The notes under the pieces are model-generated. The model was not told where the DNA came from. It did no database searches and was given only the letters and a program-made list of their open reading frames with translations. 64,000 bases of DNA from Aedes albopictus (lineage: Eukaryota; Arthropoda; Insecta; Diptera; Culicidae): the NCBI RefSeq assembly GCF_035046485.1, contig NC_085137.1, forward strand, positions 476,495,396 to 476,559,395, given 5' to 3'. The translations under genes were made by a program, and so were the position numbers. This document shows, in pieces, positions 22,234 through 34,319 of the stretch. Each line of letters starts with the position of its first letter. The stretch's first letter is position 1.

Positions 22234-24175
22234 AATTCCACTAGGGATTGCTCCAATAATTCCATCTGGAATTATTCAAAGAATTTCTGCTCGAATGTCT
22301 TCCAGAAAATCTTTCAGAAATTTTCACTAGAGATTATTCAAAAATTAATCCAGGAATTGCTCTAAATGTTGTTCCACAAATTCCGATTCTTGCCTCAATA
22401 GTTCGTCTTGAAGTTACTGCACACATGGATTTCTTCAGAATTTTTACCCAGGGATTCCTACAGAAATTCTTCCAGGATTCCTCATGGGGTTTCTCCAGAA
22501 ATTCCCGGGAATCCCTTCTGTGATTCTTCTAGGAACAATTTCCGGGAGTATTTTAAAAACGCCTACAAACACTCTTGTTGGGATTCCTTCATGAATTTCT
22601 CCTGGAGTTTTTTTAGAATCTTCCCCAGGAAAGGTTTTGGGATTCCCTAGGAATTCCTCTTGGCATTGCTTCCGAGATTCCGATTGCTTTTTTTTTTTCA
22701 GGAATTCCTTAAGTGATCCCTCTAGGAACTGCTTCCAAGAGTTCCTCTACCTACTCTTTTTAGGATTCCTTCAAGATATCCTTAAGAATTTCAGTGATTT
22801 CTTAAATTCTTCCTCCTGCGGTTTCTTCAGAACCTCCTTCTGGAATTTCTTCAGAAATTGATCCTTGGATTTCTTCCTAGGATTCCTCCAGAAATTTCTT
22901 GAGAGATTTATCCAGAAACTTCTTCAATAATTCTTCTAGGAATTCTCTTTGAATTCCTTCAGGGATTCGTCTGAAGGGGGGATTCATCCAGGAATTCCTC
23001 TAAAAATGTCTCTTGAGATTCCGCTAGGAATTCCACCAGGGATTCCTCCAGGAATTCTTCCAAGGATTTCTCCAGGAACTCATGCAGGGATTCTTCCTTA
23101 AAGTTCTCCATCAATTTTTGAAGACAATCCTCTAGAAACCCTCCATAGATTTTACTAAATATCCCTCCAGGGATTCCTCATGGAATTTATGCAGGGATTC
23201 CTACAGGAGTTCCTCTGGAGATTCCTCAATGACTCCTCCAGGAATTCTTCCAAAGATTCCTCCAGGTTCCTCTACAGATGCCTCAAAGAATTCCTCTTGA
23301 TTGCACTAGAGATTCCTCCAGGAATTCTCCCAGGAATTCTTTCAAGGATTCCTACAGCAATTCTTCAAGAGATTCTACCTGAAGATTCTTCTTGAAGAAA
23401 ATCCTCCAGACATTCTACCAGGGATTTCTTTACAGATTCCTTCAGGGATTGCTGCAGGAGTTACTCTGGAGATTTGGCAAGGAATTTCTCTAGGAATTCT
23501 TACAGGAATATCTTCATGAATTTCTCCAGGGGTTCCTCCAGACATTCCTGCAGGAGTTATTCTAAGGAATTCTCTGGGGATTGCTCTAGGAATCCCTCCA
23601 GGAATTCTTTAAGGAATACCTCTTGGCTTCCTCCAGGCATTCCTCCAGGATTTCATTCAGGGACCCCTCCAGGAATACCACTAAGAATTCCACTAGAAAT
23701 TACCCCAGGAGTTCCTGCAGAAATTCCTCCAGGAATTCCTTCAGAAATATGTAAATACGTATATTTCTCCAGGAAATTCTCCTCCCGGAGTTAATACTGG
23801 CATTATGCCAAGAATTCCTTCAGGGATTCCTGCATGAATTCCTCCTGAGATTCCTGTAGGAATTCCTTCAAGGATCTTCAGGAACTCCCTAGAAAATCCT
23901 CCAGGGATTTCTTAAGAAGTTCCCTCAAGAATTCCGTCAGGCATTCCTCTAGGATTTCATCCAGGCATTTCTCCAGGGAGTCCTTCAGGAAATCCACCAA
24001 GAATATTTTCACGAATCAAAACAAGAATTTCTCCAAGAATTGATCCAGGTATTCTCCAGAAATTCCTAAGGAATTTCTCCAGGAATTTCTAAAGAGATTT
24101 CTTTCAGAAATTCTTTCAAGAATTTCTTCAGTGATTCCTTCAGGAATTTTTCCAGGCTTTCTTTCGGAATCTATA
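22234..24175 (-). repeat. GAATTCC array (minus polarity), ~1.9 kb
   Basis: The longest uninterrupted array in the window. Units read TTCCTCCAGGAATTCCTCCAG with period near 15 bp and many variants. Translations give Arg/Asn/Ser-rich (RNSSRNS) or Ile/Pro-rich (GIPPGIP) frames, for example at 23474-23794. They are not genes. Confidence 0.85.
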
Positions 24176-25647
24176 AAAAATGACCGCTGGTTTATGGACA
24201 GCCCCTTATTAGGCTAGCAGTTAGAACTGAACGCTTGAAATTCAAAAAAGTACGTCCTACATACTGCAATAGTATGATTTCTTGACACATTTCTACAATT
24301 CTGAAAGTCAGGAAATACTTGGGCCATACGTTCGATACCAAATTCACCGATCACATCGCGTCTAGGTGTTTCCCAAATAGACCACCATTTCCCCTGGCTA
24401 AAATACAAGCCATTGTTCACTACTCTTTACGAGGCTACTCTCGAACCTTATCCCGGTGAGCTTAATCTCGGCTTCTTGCCCTCTTGACAACCACTCACCG
24501 TCTTCCCGACACCGACTGTATCCAAAAGACGCTTCCTTGGTGGCTGGCTGGCGATAAAAATGTTTAAAAGGATTGCTTTCCATGCGGGCGAAAAGGCAAA
24601 AGGTTCGTTCCGTCGTGTCATTCGTGGTTGTTGTTTGTTGCTCCAATCCGAATGGAAACCGTGGCGTATACGACACAAGAGGGCAGGGTGAAAAATTGGC
24701 ACTTCCTAGAGCAGTTGTAGCGATGTAAGGCTGAGATTCCATGCTCAAGGCCCCCCAGGGCGGATATAGATTCTCCGAATGACACCGCGCGCCACCGACC
24801 GACCGCCACGGCCTTAACCACCCATCATCCAACTTGTTCTCTTTACACAACCCGGCCATCCAAGCGTATTGACATGGGTCGGTTGCGAAAACAGCCAACA
24901 TCCACCGACGACAACAACGAAAGCGAGACCAGGCGGCTACACGTTGAGGGTGTTTTTAATCTAGCCCAAAGGGTCGTAAGATTGAGCACAGACTACATCT
25001 GATTCGTAACCCGGAGAGTTTGACCTTTTCATCCGTTGCGTTGTTGGTGGCCGAGCCGGGCGTATGCCAAAAAGATGCCGTTTAGTAGTTGTAAAATGCT
25101 TTGATGTTGGTATTTTTGCTGGTGGCGGTGCTGCGGGACTTGTAAGCTACAGGAGCACAATTTATCCTTTTGCAGTTTGAACGAGATTTAGTGGCGGGTT
25201 GTTGTCGTCGAGCGGATTCTGACTGAAGAGAATCGTTAAGGCAGCAAACCGTCCTGTTGGGATGCCGGTTGCGAATTTAAATTGGTTTAAAATTGGAACT
25301 AGGTCTTATCTGGGTGACGGGAGTGCGATCTGGGAAATGGAATATTTTTCTTTTAGGAAAAAGCTAAAACTTTCAATAGAGGTAGAAACGACCGGTAAAA
25401 CCGTAAACGATTATTTGCCATCGTAGGATGGCTTTTCGCTACTATTCACACTTGATCACTGTAGAATAAATGATTCATTCACCAAAAAACTTTGATAACT
25501 CCTTTGATAGCATAACTCATATGCTATAGCAGTTAAGATTGTTTTAAGACATTATAATCAGTGCTGTCATGGTAAAATCAGACCTGGTTGCTGATACACG
25601 CAAATGTAAATAACTTTAATGTGCGCCTGATTAAAACTTAATTTCGC
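24176..25647. other. Low-copy DNA, possible host sequence
   Basis: Non-repetitive and relatively GC-rich. The minus strand is open for 167 codons (24398-24901), but the peptide shows no domain, signal peptide or repeat that I recognise, and overlapping frames are also open. GTTTATGGACAGCCCC at 24190 resembles a MITE terminus also seen at 30097 and 44504. Host intron or intergenic DNA is the simplest reading. Confidence 0.35.
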
Positions 25648-25925
25648 CACGAATTCCTCCTGTAGTTCTTTCAGGAATTCCTCCAAGTATTCTCATGGAA
25701 TCTTCTGCAGGACATTCTGATGAAATTTCTTGAATGATTTATCTAGGAACTAGTTCATGGGATTCCTCGTAAATTTCTCCTGAGATTCCTTCGGGAATTC
25801 TTAGAGAAATTCTTTTCAATGATTGTTACAGAAGTTGGTGCAGGTTTTTCTTTAAGATTTCTCCAGAAATGTAATTAAAAATTTCTCTTGAAACTCGTTT
25901 AGTAGATTCTCCAGGATGGTGATGA
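25648..25925 (-). repeat. GAATTCC array fragment
   Basis: Short minus-polarity array (AGGAATTCCTCCAAG). A LINE stub with a 20-bp duplication is inserted just beyond its right edge. Confidence 0.7.
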
Positions 25926-25939
25926 TAAAACTGGGCGTA

Positions 25940-26578
25940 TTATTGAAATACCTGTTAGTGATGATGATGATGATGATGATTGTGTACCCACCATCAGCGC
26001 AAGGATTACCTATGGCTGCAGAGTCATACCGGAACGGAATGATCTACCTGATGGTTTGTTGTAGCAGGGTAAGCTAAATTCACTGGAGACCTTCGGAAAA
26101 CAACATGATAATTGTTATCTCGTGACAAAGTCTGGCCACCCCACGAACATTTGCCCGGAAACCAGTTCATTTAACTTCCTTAGGCTACCCCTCCGAAATC
26201 CCCATATATGTCATGTTCAAATATAAAAAGTAATAATAAGGAACGAACTCACCGGGTAATCCTGACCAGCTGGTTTTCTATGTTTGGCTTTGGTCTCAGC
26301 ATGCAAACGGTCCAACCATATTAAATGTGCACTCGTTCACACCACTCGCTGGTTCTCCGATCGTCCATCGAAGAATCCCATTTTGCATTTCCTTCTCGAT
26401 CATGGTCTTTATCTCAGTATTCGTAAAGAACCACCGGTCTTATGAGCGTCCTACTTGCATGATACATTTGTTGCGGGTGATGCGTTCACCATCAGTTCAA
26501 CCTTTGTTGCTTCATGTTTCAGGCGAGTGTTTAAGTCAACGTTTTTTGCAATTTCATGTTATTGAAATACCTGTTAGT
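25940..26578 (-). mobile_element. Truncated LINE stub with (ATC)n tail, 20-bp TSD
   Basis: The element (25960-26558, 599 bp) lies on the minus strand and is flanked by a perfect 20-bp repeat, TTATTGAAATACCTGTTAGT (25940-25959, 26559-26578). Its 3' end is the (GAT)n run on the plus strand at 25960-25980, read as (ATC)n in element sense. In minus sense its 5' part reads LKHEATKVELMVNAS and then a CRTLIRPVVLYE-like stretch, matching the thumb region of the RTE-like LINE at 1098-3402 but with internal deletion. This is a 5'-truncated, decayed LINE insertion. Confidence 0.8.
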
Positions 26579-26745
26579 AAACAGAAAATCGGGTCTAGTA
26601 CTGTTCCTTTCTTAGTGGAATAAACAGGAACATTACTTAACCCGATTTTCTTTTTACTTAGATTTTTTTTTCAAAAGAGATTCAGAAATTCTTTCGGAGG
26701 TTATTTTGGAAATTATTCCAGAATTTTCTCTTAAGAAATCCAAAT

Positions 26746-28030
26746 ATTTTTGCCTTTCTCGTGCACAAAGTGTACTGGAAAGGCAAAACTGGAGTTCACT
26801 CCAAAAATGACTTTTCAATTGAAGGCCCAGAGGGCCAATCAACGCAGCTCGACGAATTGAGGTGATGTCTGTGTGTATGTGTGTGTACAAAATAAACTCA
26901 CGTCACATTTTGGTAGTAAACCTCAACTGATTTTAATGACCGATGGTTCATTCGACGCTGAATCTGGTCCCATTGTTTTCTATTGAAAATGATTCGGATC
27001 GGTCCAGCCGTTTCGGAGTTATTGTCATTTAGGTGTTCCGGACCGGTACCCCAGGAAGGGGCCAGACATGAAAATGCCACAAACCCATGCATGCGACACA
27101 TCAAACTACGGCATTTTCGATAACCTGATGATCGGTAAGCAGGAAAATAGTCTCAATCTAGGTCTCAGTCTACATCTGTACCGGTAGTATTCCGGAACCG
27201 GTTCCGGATGTCCCGTCGGAAGTGGTCAAATATAAATGTGAACCAAACACATCAAATCGCGGCCCTTTCGATAACCTGATAAACGGTATGCAGGAAAATA
27301 GTTTCAGACCATATTTGAACCGGTTGTGTTCTGGAATCGGTTCCGGGTGTCCCGATAGAAGTGGTCAAATAGAAAAGTGTACCAAACCCATGCATGCGAT
27401 AAATCAAACCGCGGCATTCTCGATAACCTGATGAACGGTTAACAGGAAAATAGTCTCAGTCTATATCTGAACCGGTAGTGTTCTGCAACCGGTTCCAGGT
27501 GTCTCGCTAGAAGTGGCCAAATATATAAGTGAACCAAACCCTTGCATGGGACACATCAAATGGCGGGTTTTACGATTACGATTATATGATTATATGATTT
27601 ACGAAAATTGGCTCAGACAACATTTGAAACTATCGGTAGTTTTCCGGAACCGGTTCCGGGCATCCTGATGGAAGTGGTCAAATCTGAAAGTGATCCAAAC
27701 CCATGCATAGGACATCTCAAATCACGGCTTTTTAAGTAACGTGATAAATAGTTAACAAGAAAATAGTCACAGAACATATAAGGGATAACCGGTAGTGATC
27801 CGGAACCGATTCCGGGGGTCCCTTCGAAAGTGAGAAAATATACATTTGGTTCCCATGTATCACACCCATGCATGCGACACATTTAATCAAGACTTTTTGA
27901 CAAGCTGATGCCCAGTTATCAAGCACGTATGCTCAGACCACATTCAAGACTACCGGTTGTGTCCTGGATAAAATTGTGGCTTTTTGATAACCTGATGAAC
28001 AACTAGCGAGCTCAGGCCACATTGTAGACA
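26746..28030. repeat. ~155-bp satellite array with hairpin end
   Basis: The left end contains the hairpin GCCTTTCTCGTGCACAAAGTG / CACTTTGTGCACGAGAAAGGC-like pair (26752-26786). Then six or so units follow, each containing CCGGAACCGGTTCCGG, GAAGTGGTCAAAT, CCCATGCATGCGACACATC and TCGATAACCTGATGAACGG. The CATGCATG phrase recurs near 27087, 27390, 27542, 27700 and 27866, giving a period of about 150-165 bp. Small frames within it are repeat by-products. Confidence 0.75.
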
Positions 28031-28262
28031 AAATGAAAAATTTCCTTTTTTTTTTGCATTTTTCTCATAAGATGGTTAAATTCTAGATTAATCGTGTGAC
28101 CAAGGAAAATAGAAAAAACTATCACCACTAGGTGGATTAATCTGTTTTTTTTTTTCAGAAACACTTACAGAAATTATTGTTGGAGTTTCTCCAGAGGTTC
28201 CTCCAGGTATTACCCATACATTCAGAGATTCTTCCCTCATTTCATTAGAAATTCCTCTAGAA

Positions 28263-30334
28263 AATTATCAAGAAATAGACCATTCCCGTCAAATTTTTTT
28301 ATGTGCTCTACGGCTTTCCGACAATTTATTGAGCAAACTTGCCCAAAGAACCCATATGTTTTGAAGCCTCTAACTATTGAAAAACAATGAAAAACCTGCG
28401 AAGTAGCACTTTTCCCCACAGTCTCCTATTTATTATTTCACCCCAATTTCCATGAAACCCCTTTCTCCGCTATGGTGCGACCGCAGCGATGTGGTGAGTT
28501 TCTACTCCAGCGAACCGTCAACGTGACTGTCAAACGTTTGGTTTGGTTTGCTACTCTTCGTCGGTGTTGCTCCGGCCAAGCTTTTGTAAAATCGGTTCCG
28601 AAAGTTCGAAATCGCACTGAAATCGAATAGTCCCGCGGATTCCTCAACGCGGAAAGTGTAACCACTCAACGACCACACTGAACTCTTGGGCCATGGGAGT
28701 ATTTTGCAGCTGCTGAAAGGCTACTAACAGCTAGTGAATGGGAAGTATCCAAGAAAGTATCTCCGGAGACATTTAGATTTATTCAACGACCTCTCCATTC
28801 AAGGATCGGTATATTCGCCTCACTTCATTCATATTCACTCCTCTTTGCTGAAGCGAATCGAGAAAGATGCAGCAAACGAATAGTCATGATCAAACATGCA
28901 ACCCCATCACCAGTGGGAAGCGATGCGCAAATTGGTCGGCATGGATATTCGTTGCCATTCGTCGCAGTTTGGATCGCACGCGAATGAATGTATGGCGAAT
29001 GGTAAAGAATGCTGGTGAGCGATCGAAGCGGCTATTATCATAACTAGAAGAGAATTTTTGCATGTAATGCATGCATTTTTAGTGTATTGTTGTTGAAATG
29101 CTAGATTAGCAAAGAAAATAATAAACATTTTTTGGAAACATCAAAAATTCGTATGCACAATATCACTCACGAATCGCATCACCGCTCGATCGCTTGCGAT
29201 GCGAATGTGGACGAATGAGTAATTTCCAAGTGTGGCTTCCCACCGTTCGCCGGAGTTTGCTGTCGTCGCTGATAAGCAAGCACGCAAACTAAAGCGACAA
29301 CCGTTCGCTGCTGACTGTCTTCGCATGTAGAAGAAGATGAAAAGTCGAAATCAGGAACCCTGTCTCCATTTCGGAAGTACAGGTTGTACAGGCTGCGTTA
29401 TTCCGAAGCAAGGTGGTGTTGCTGTCAGCTGTGTTGGGGTGTCATTGCGGCGATGGTGATGTACAACATTGGAGTGGTGTTTCGCTGATCCGTTGGTTCG
29501 TGTTCGGGAATCGGAAACGGCATCCTGCACCAACAGAACATGCTATCGCCTTTTTTGAAGCAAAGTCGATGTTGCCGCTGACTGCGAATCCGGTTTTAGT
29601 GCGCGATCCGGATATATCAGTGTGTACGAACTGTGCCGCAAGTTCCGGAAACCTGCGAAAGCTTCATTTGAGCAAATTTGTCCCGGTACCTCCGAGGCGT
29701 AAATTAGTCCAAACAGAAAGAACCCTAGCAGAAATCGACCGTGTTGTGGCACAGTAGTTGACAGATCTCCTACGTGACGCCTCTGGTGGTCCTGATGAAT
29801 ACCAAACCACCGGAAAAGAACTTTCCGATATGTCATTCCGGAACCGATTATCCCGAACGCCCTTCTCTGGAAGAAGCTACAGAATCAAATGGTGGAAATG
29901 GTTCCTACTGGTGCTGCCGGTAAGTCAGAACAGAAGTTTGAATTTATGTTGAGAATTTATGTTAGGTACACTTTTTTTGTGAGGATTTTCGTTTTCCTGA
30001 ACCCTTTCTCTACCCTTTGTTTGTGGATGGGTTCTTGTTCATGATCCACGTTGATTTTTTTTTGTGGGAAGGAGAGGGTTGGTGGGGTGTATTTGGCCAA
30101 AATTCGGTTTGCGTTGTTTATGAACGGTCCTTTTACTTAAATGTGTGATAATTTAAAAATGCTTAGCTACAGTTAGTTCCATTTTGTATTTATAATTCTG
30201 AATTTTTTTATTTATAATTCCAGCCAAAGCAGACCTTAGCTGCCGACCGAATCTAAACAAGCATGCCACCGAAGGTCAATATTGTGATGCTTTGTTGTGA
30301 TGAACCGGTTAGGCACGAAGCTTCTGATCGGCAT
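28263..30334. other. Low-copy DNA, possible spliced host transcript (+)
   Basis: About 2 kb with little repeat content apart from a GAATTCC remnant at 28160-28262. A consensus donor G|GTAAGTCAG occurs at 29919-29927 and a pyrimidine-rich acceptor TTTATTTATAATTCCAG ends at 30223, about 304 bp apart. Upstream, 29413-29757 is open for 114 codons and contains CTNCAASSGNLRKLHLSKF. The frame leading into the donor (EPIIPNALLWKKLQNQ) differs from that frame, so no single protein can be assembled. A non-coding or decayed transcript is possible. Confidence 0.3.
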
Positions 30335-30492
30335 GAATTGGAGCATTATTCATTGGTTTTATTACATGCCCTGCCTTGCCAATCCTTCCGGCTTGGCTAC
30401 CTTCAGGATGCAGGGTTCACCGTACATGGCAGCTTGCTCGTAGTTCACCCTTCGCAGTCACACACACACCGCCAAAGATCATCGGACACGGT
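30335..30492 (-). mobile_element. RTE-like LINE C-terminal remnant
   Basis: On the minus strand the sequence aligns with the C-terminal region of the LINE at 1098-3402 (RTIFGGV, GEP.IL/HPEGS, AGRIGKAGHV) with frameshifts. It is only about 150 bp, old and dead. Confidence 0.6.
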
Positions 30493-30972
30493 TATTGTAA
30501 TTGCAATTGTTTTTTTTAGTCCTGGTCGACCCGGGTCGAGCACAGTTAGCCCAGCTAGGTAAAGAAATATGATAGGACGGGTCAAGATGAGGATCCCTCA
30601 GTTTTATTACTTGTGGGTACAATGAATGCTGTTAAAAACAACTTCACAATCCTCTAAAATAAACTTCATATAGTTAATACCCTCGGCAAAAATATATTTG
30701 AAACTCCCAACAAATATTTGTATTAAGATTTATTTGATTTCAGTCATTTACCTATGGTAAGGCAAGATGAGCACAACTGATGCGAATATAGAAATCATTT
30801 TGAAAACATTGTAATGCGCATTCGCAGTCAAGGGAAGAAAAGTACTCCAAAACGGAGAGTGGCAAGAATTTTTTCACCAACGCTGATGGCCTGAACGGGC
30901 TACTATATTATCACCTAGATTTTTGAGAATTTCTTTCAAACAAAAATGGTTTTGTACATGTTATTATGTATA
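30493..30972. other. Spacer
   Basis: AT-rich DNA with TGGTAAGGCAAGATGAGCAC near 30755, a phrase similar to one near 190. No gene is seen. Confidence 0.4.
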
Positions 30973-31937
30973 TAGGGGTAGGCGGGGCAATATGGACACC
31001 CTAAGGTTTTTGCCAACTTCACCTGGCAAGATGTCAAAAAAGTTTAGTTTTTTGATACATGTATCCTTTTAAAGTCTATTGAGCATCTATTGCATAAGAA
31101 TGCTCACGAAGAAAAATGATTTATCCACTTCAAAAAATGTTATGAAAAAAGTTAGTTTTTCATGACCGTCTTCAAGCATACGAAGCGGAATGTACACCCC
31201 CATGGGGCAATATGGACACTATGAGACTTTTCATACATTATTTACACTTATAAAGTCATTTCATTACAAAACAACTATTATGGATGAATAATACGCCGAC
31301 AGTAGTTTATTTTTGTTCAGTTAATTTAAATTCTGGCTGTTTTAGATAAAACTTCGTTTTTGTCGGCATGTACAGCGGTGCCTAGAACAACTATTTTCCA
31401 CTGCTGTCGTTTTTGACCAATTTGTTTCTCCCTATGTCTACTATAGTGAACTTTCAACCGAAAACATACTGAAATCGAAGAGTTTGGTTGGTTTGTGATT
31501 TAGGTTATATTTTCCCCTTGCCGCTTCTTTCAAAAAGGTGAGTGTCCATTTTGCCCCGGCAGCAGAAGATATTTCCAAACTTGATTTTTGATATAATAAA
31601 GAAGAAAATATAAACATGTTAAGCATGTAGATACAGCAAAACTACTTGCATGTGTTCTAGAAATATCAGGTTTTAATCGACCTGCAATAAATTAATCACT
31701 AAATCTTATTTTAGATGGTGTGAAAATTATAATTTCCTTGCACAAACAACGGAGGACGCAACTTTTTCGTGTAAAATCAAGTATAATTTTAATTTTGAAT
31801 GTTTCTTTCCTGAAACTACGTTTTAGACAATTGGACTATATTCTCCATTCATTAAAAGTTCAAAAAAGTTCGCATATTGCAAAATATTGAGGGTGTCCAT
31901 TCTGCCCCGGGTGTCCATATTGCCCCGCCTACCCCTA
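30973..31937. mobile_element. 961-bp TA-flanked MITE
   Basis: The element (30975-31935) has inverted ends GGGGTAGGCGGGGCAATATG with further matching to GGACACCC, flanked by TA. An internal GGGGCAATATGGACAC phrase at 31204-31219 and a GTGTCCATTCTGCCCC phrase near 31892 repeat the terminal motif. There is no transposase frame. TA duplication suggests Tc1/mariner mobilisation. Confidence 0.72.
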
Positions 31938-32457
31938 ATCATTGAGTTGTCCAAAAAATGTCTCACGAAACCTAATGCAAGCCTATCCATATACGTGAGA
32001 ACAAAAGATGTTTACAAAGTTCTTACAGATAGATTAACACGGGAAATCTGAACACAAACCACTACCACACAGGAATTTGGATTGGTCAATTACCGTAATG
32101 CGTTGACACCTCGTCTAGCCTTATAAAAGGTTTACTTAGAGCTTCCTCTGCAAATAACCATTTTGCATGTGTACATCGTGTGGCAGGCACGAAGATATTC
32201 GACGCCCAAGGACATCCAGAAAATTTACATTTCGAATAGTTCCTGGACCAACTGGGAATCAAACCCGTCACCCTCAGCAAGATCTTACTGAATACCATGC
32301 GCTTATCGCCTCGGCTATATGGTATACCTAATTACCTGAAAATTATTAGTACTTTTTCTGGGATTTAAGAAAGAAGTAACGAACTTCAAAACTTAAAGGA
32401 AAAGTTTCTGATTTGGAAATAGTTATGTGAAGAGTCATCTCGCAACTTGGGAGGACA
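31938..32457 (-). mobile_element. tRNA-derived SINE (minus) within spacer
   Basis: Between about 32075 and 32330 the minus strand reads an A-box-like TAGCCGAGGCGATAAGCGC, then GGGTTTGATTCCC (B box), then a body including GCCTGCCACACGATGTACAC and AGAGGAAGCTCT. The same body motif recurs at 41480-41600. The arrangement fits a tRNA-derived SINE related to but distinct from the copy at 53673-54369. Flanking duplications are not clear. Outside this span the sequence is non-coding. Confidence 0.55.
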
Positions 32458-32877
32458 CCCTGATAAAAATTTCCAATAAAATCACCATAAACTACCATTG
32501 AATAATGATTAATTTGACTATTCAACAACAAATTATATTGTGTACGTATTTTCCTGCTGAAAATGGTGTATTGGAACTACAATACGTGTACAATAAAATC
32601 AATGGCACAAGAGATTTCAATAATAAAAACACCATAAGTTGAATGTTAGTTGACTTAATTTTTTTCCAGAAAATTTGGATTTTTTTATGGTAAAGATACA
32701 TAACAACCCCCATTTTCTATTGTAAAAGTGACATTTACAATACATGCTATGGTGGAAAACCATAAGATCTGTTGTTACTCTATCGTTTTAAACAATTGAA
32801 TTAATGGTAAGTACCATTCAATTCAGCGTGTTGTAACAATCCATTCTGTTGTATCTCTATGATCTTTTTTATCAGGG
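32458..32877. mobile_element. MITE with CCCTGATAAAAA ends
   Basis: About 420 bp with inverted termini CCCTGATAAAAA and TTTTTTATCAGGG. The interior is AT-rich and partly palindromic (ACCATAAACTACCATTGAAT, CAATTGAATTAATGGTAAG). No clear target duplication is seen beyond two bases. Non-autonomous. Confidence 0.6.
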
Positions 32878-33287
32878 CATGGTGAACCTACTCAGCCATG
32901 ACAATATATGAGTACATAGCCTCTTCACCGTGAAAATGGATCACGGTGACACATTGAGAATCCGTGGTGAAAACGTGCATGGAAAAACAACATGGTACAT
33001 ATATGCTTAGAACGGCAGTATTATTCTTGGGATTTTAGAAAAGTTACCAACTATAAATCATACATCTTTGGTACAAACAAATACCTCCTATGAACTGTCT
33101 AAGTTCAAAGTTTACCAAAAAATGACAAATTATGAAACTAAACAAGCTAAGCATCACCTTGCAGCTTCCGAGGACAGAGTGTTTTATTTTATATCAATTC
33201 TCTGTACATGTTAGTTTTTTTTTTTCATAAACCTGTGGTGATATTCTTGATGTATTAAAAAATCTTTTTCATAGCCCTGTTGTGTTT
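32878..33287. other. Spacer
   Basis: AT-rich non-coding DNA. The GTGGTGAAAACG/CACCGTGAAAATG words around 32930-32975 form weak repeats. No gene is seen. Confidence 0.4.
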
Positions 33288-34262
33288 TCGGATTTCCTTC
33301 GGAATGCTTGGAGGAATCCCTGGTGATTGGCTGGAGGAATCCCTGGTGAGAATCGCTGGAGGATTCCCCGGGTGGGATTGGCTGGAGGAATCCCGGTGCG
33401 AATACCTGAAGGATTCCCCGGTGGGAATGGCGGGAATATCAGGAGGAATCCTCGGTGGGGATCGCTGGTGAATTCTCCGTTGAGAATACCTGGGTGAATC
33501 CCCGGTGAGAATACCTGGAGGAATCTCTGGCGGAAATATCAGAATGAATCACGGTGGAACCACTGGTGGAATCCCCGGCGGAACATCAGAAGGAGGGATC
33601 CGCGGTGAGAATGCCTGGTAGAATCCCTGGCGGGAATATCAGAAGGAATCCACAGTGGGAATCGCTGAAAGGATTCCCCGGTGGGACGTTGGGAATGGCT
33701 GGATGAATCCCGGGCGGAAACATTAGGAGGAATCCCGTCGGAAATCGCTGGAGGAATCCGCGATGAGAAATCTTGGAGGAATCCCTAACGGGAATATTAT
33801 GAGGAATCCCCGGTGAGAATCGCTGGAGAAATCCCTGGTGGGATTGGCTGGAAGATTCCCCGATAGGAAAGCCTGAAGGAAACCCCGGTGAAAATACCTG
33901 GAGAATTCGCCGGTAGGCATGGCGGAAGGAATCCCTGGCGGAAACATCAGGAGGAATCCCCGATGAGAATGCCTGAAGGAATCCCCGGTGAAAATATCTG
34001 GAGGATTCCCCGGTGGGAATGGTTGGAATATCAGGAGGAATCCCCGCTGGAAATGCCTGGAAGAACTCCCGGTGGGAATCACTGGAGGAATCCCTGGTGT
34101 TAATATTAGGATGAATCCCCGCTGGGAATCGCTGAAGTAATCCCCGCTGGTAATGCCTTGAACATTCCCCGGTGGGAATGGCTGGAGAAATCCATAGCGG
34201 GAATACCATGAAAAATCCCCGGTGGAAATGGCTGAAGCAAGAGGAAAAGTTGAATGAAATTT
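33288..34262 (+). repeat. GC-richer GAATCCCCGG minisatellite
   Basis: Tandem units of about 30 bp such as GGAATCCCCGGTGGGAATGG followed by CTGGAG. This is a GC-rich variant of the GAATTCC family with a higher-order unit. The 207-codon and 184-codon minus-strand frames here (FPPGIPPAIPTG-like) are translations of the repeat. Confidence 0.8.
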
Positions 34263-34319
34263 TAAAAAAAATGTCAATACTGACTTTTTATTACCAATAT
34301 AGACACAGTTTCCCTGGAC

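Noticed and set aside
24398..24901. 167-codon minus-strand frame as a gene
   Set aside because: No recognisable domain, several overlapping open frames in the same GC-rich segment, and no splice or start context that stands out. Left as unassigned low-copy DNA.
33586..34209. 207-codon minus-strand frame rich in Pro/Gly/Ile
   Set aside because: Translation of the ~30-bp GC-rich minisatellite. No domain, and an overlapping frame has the same character.
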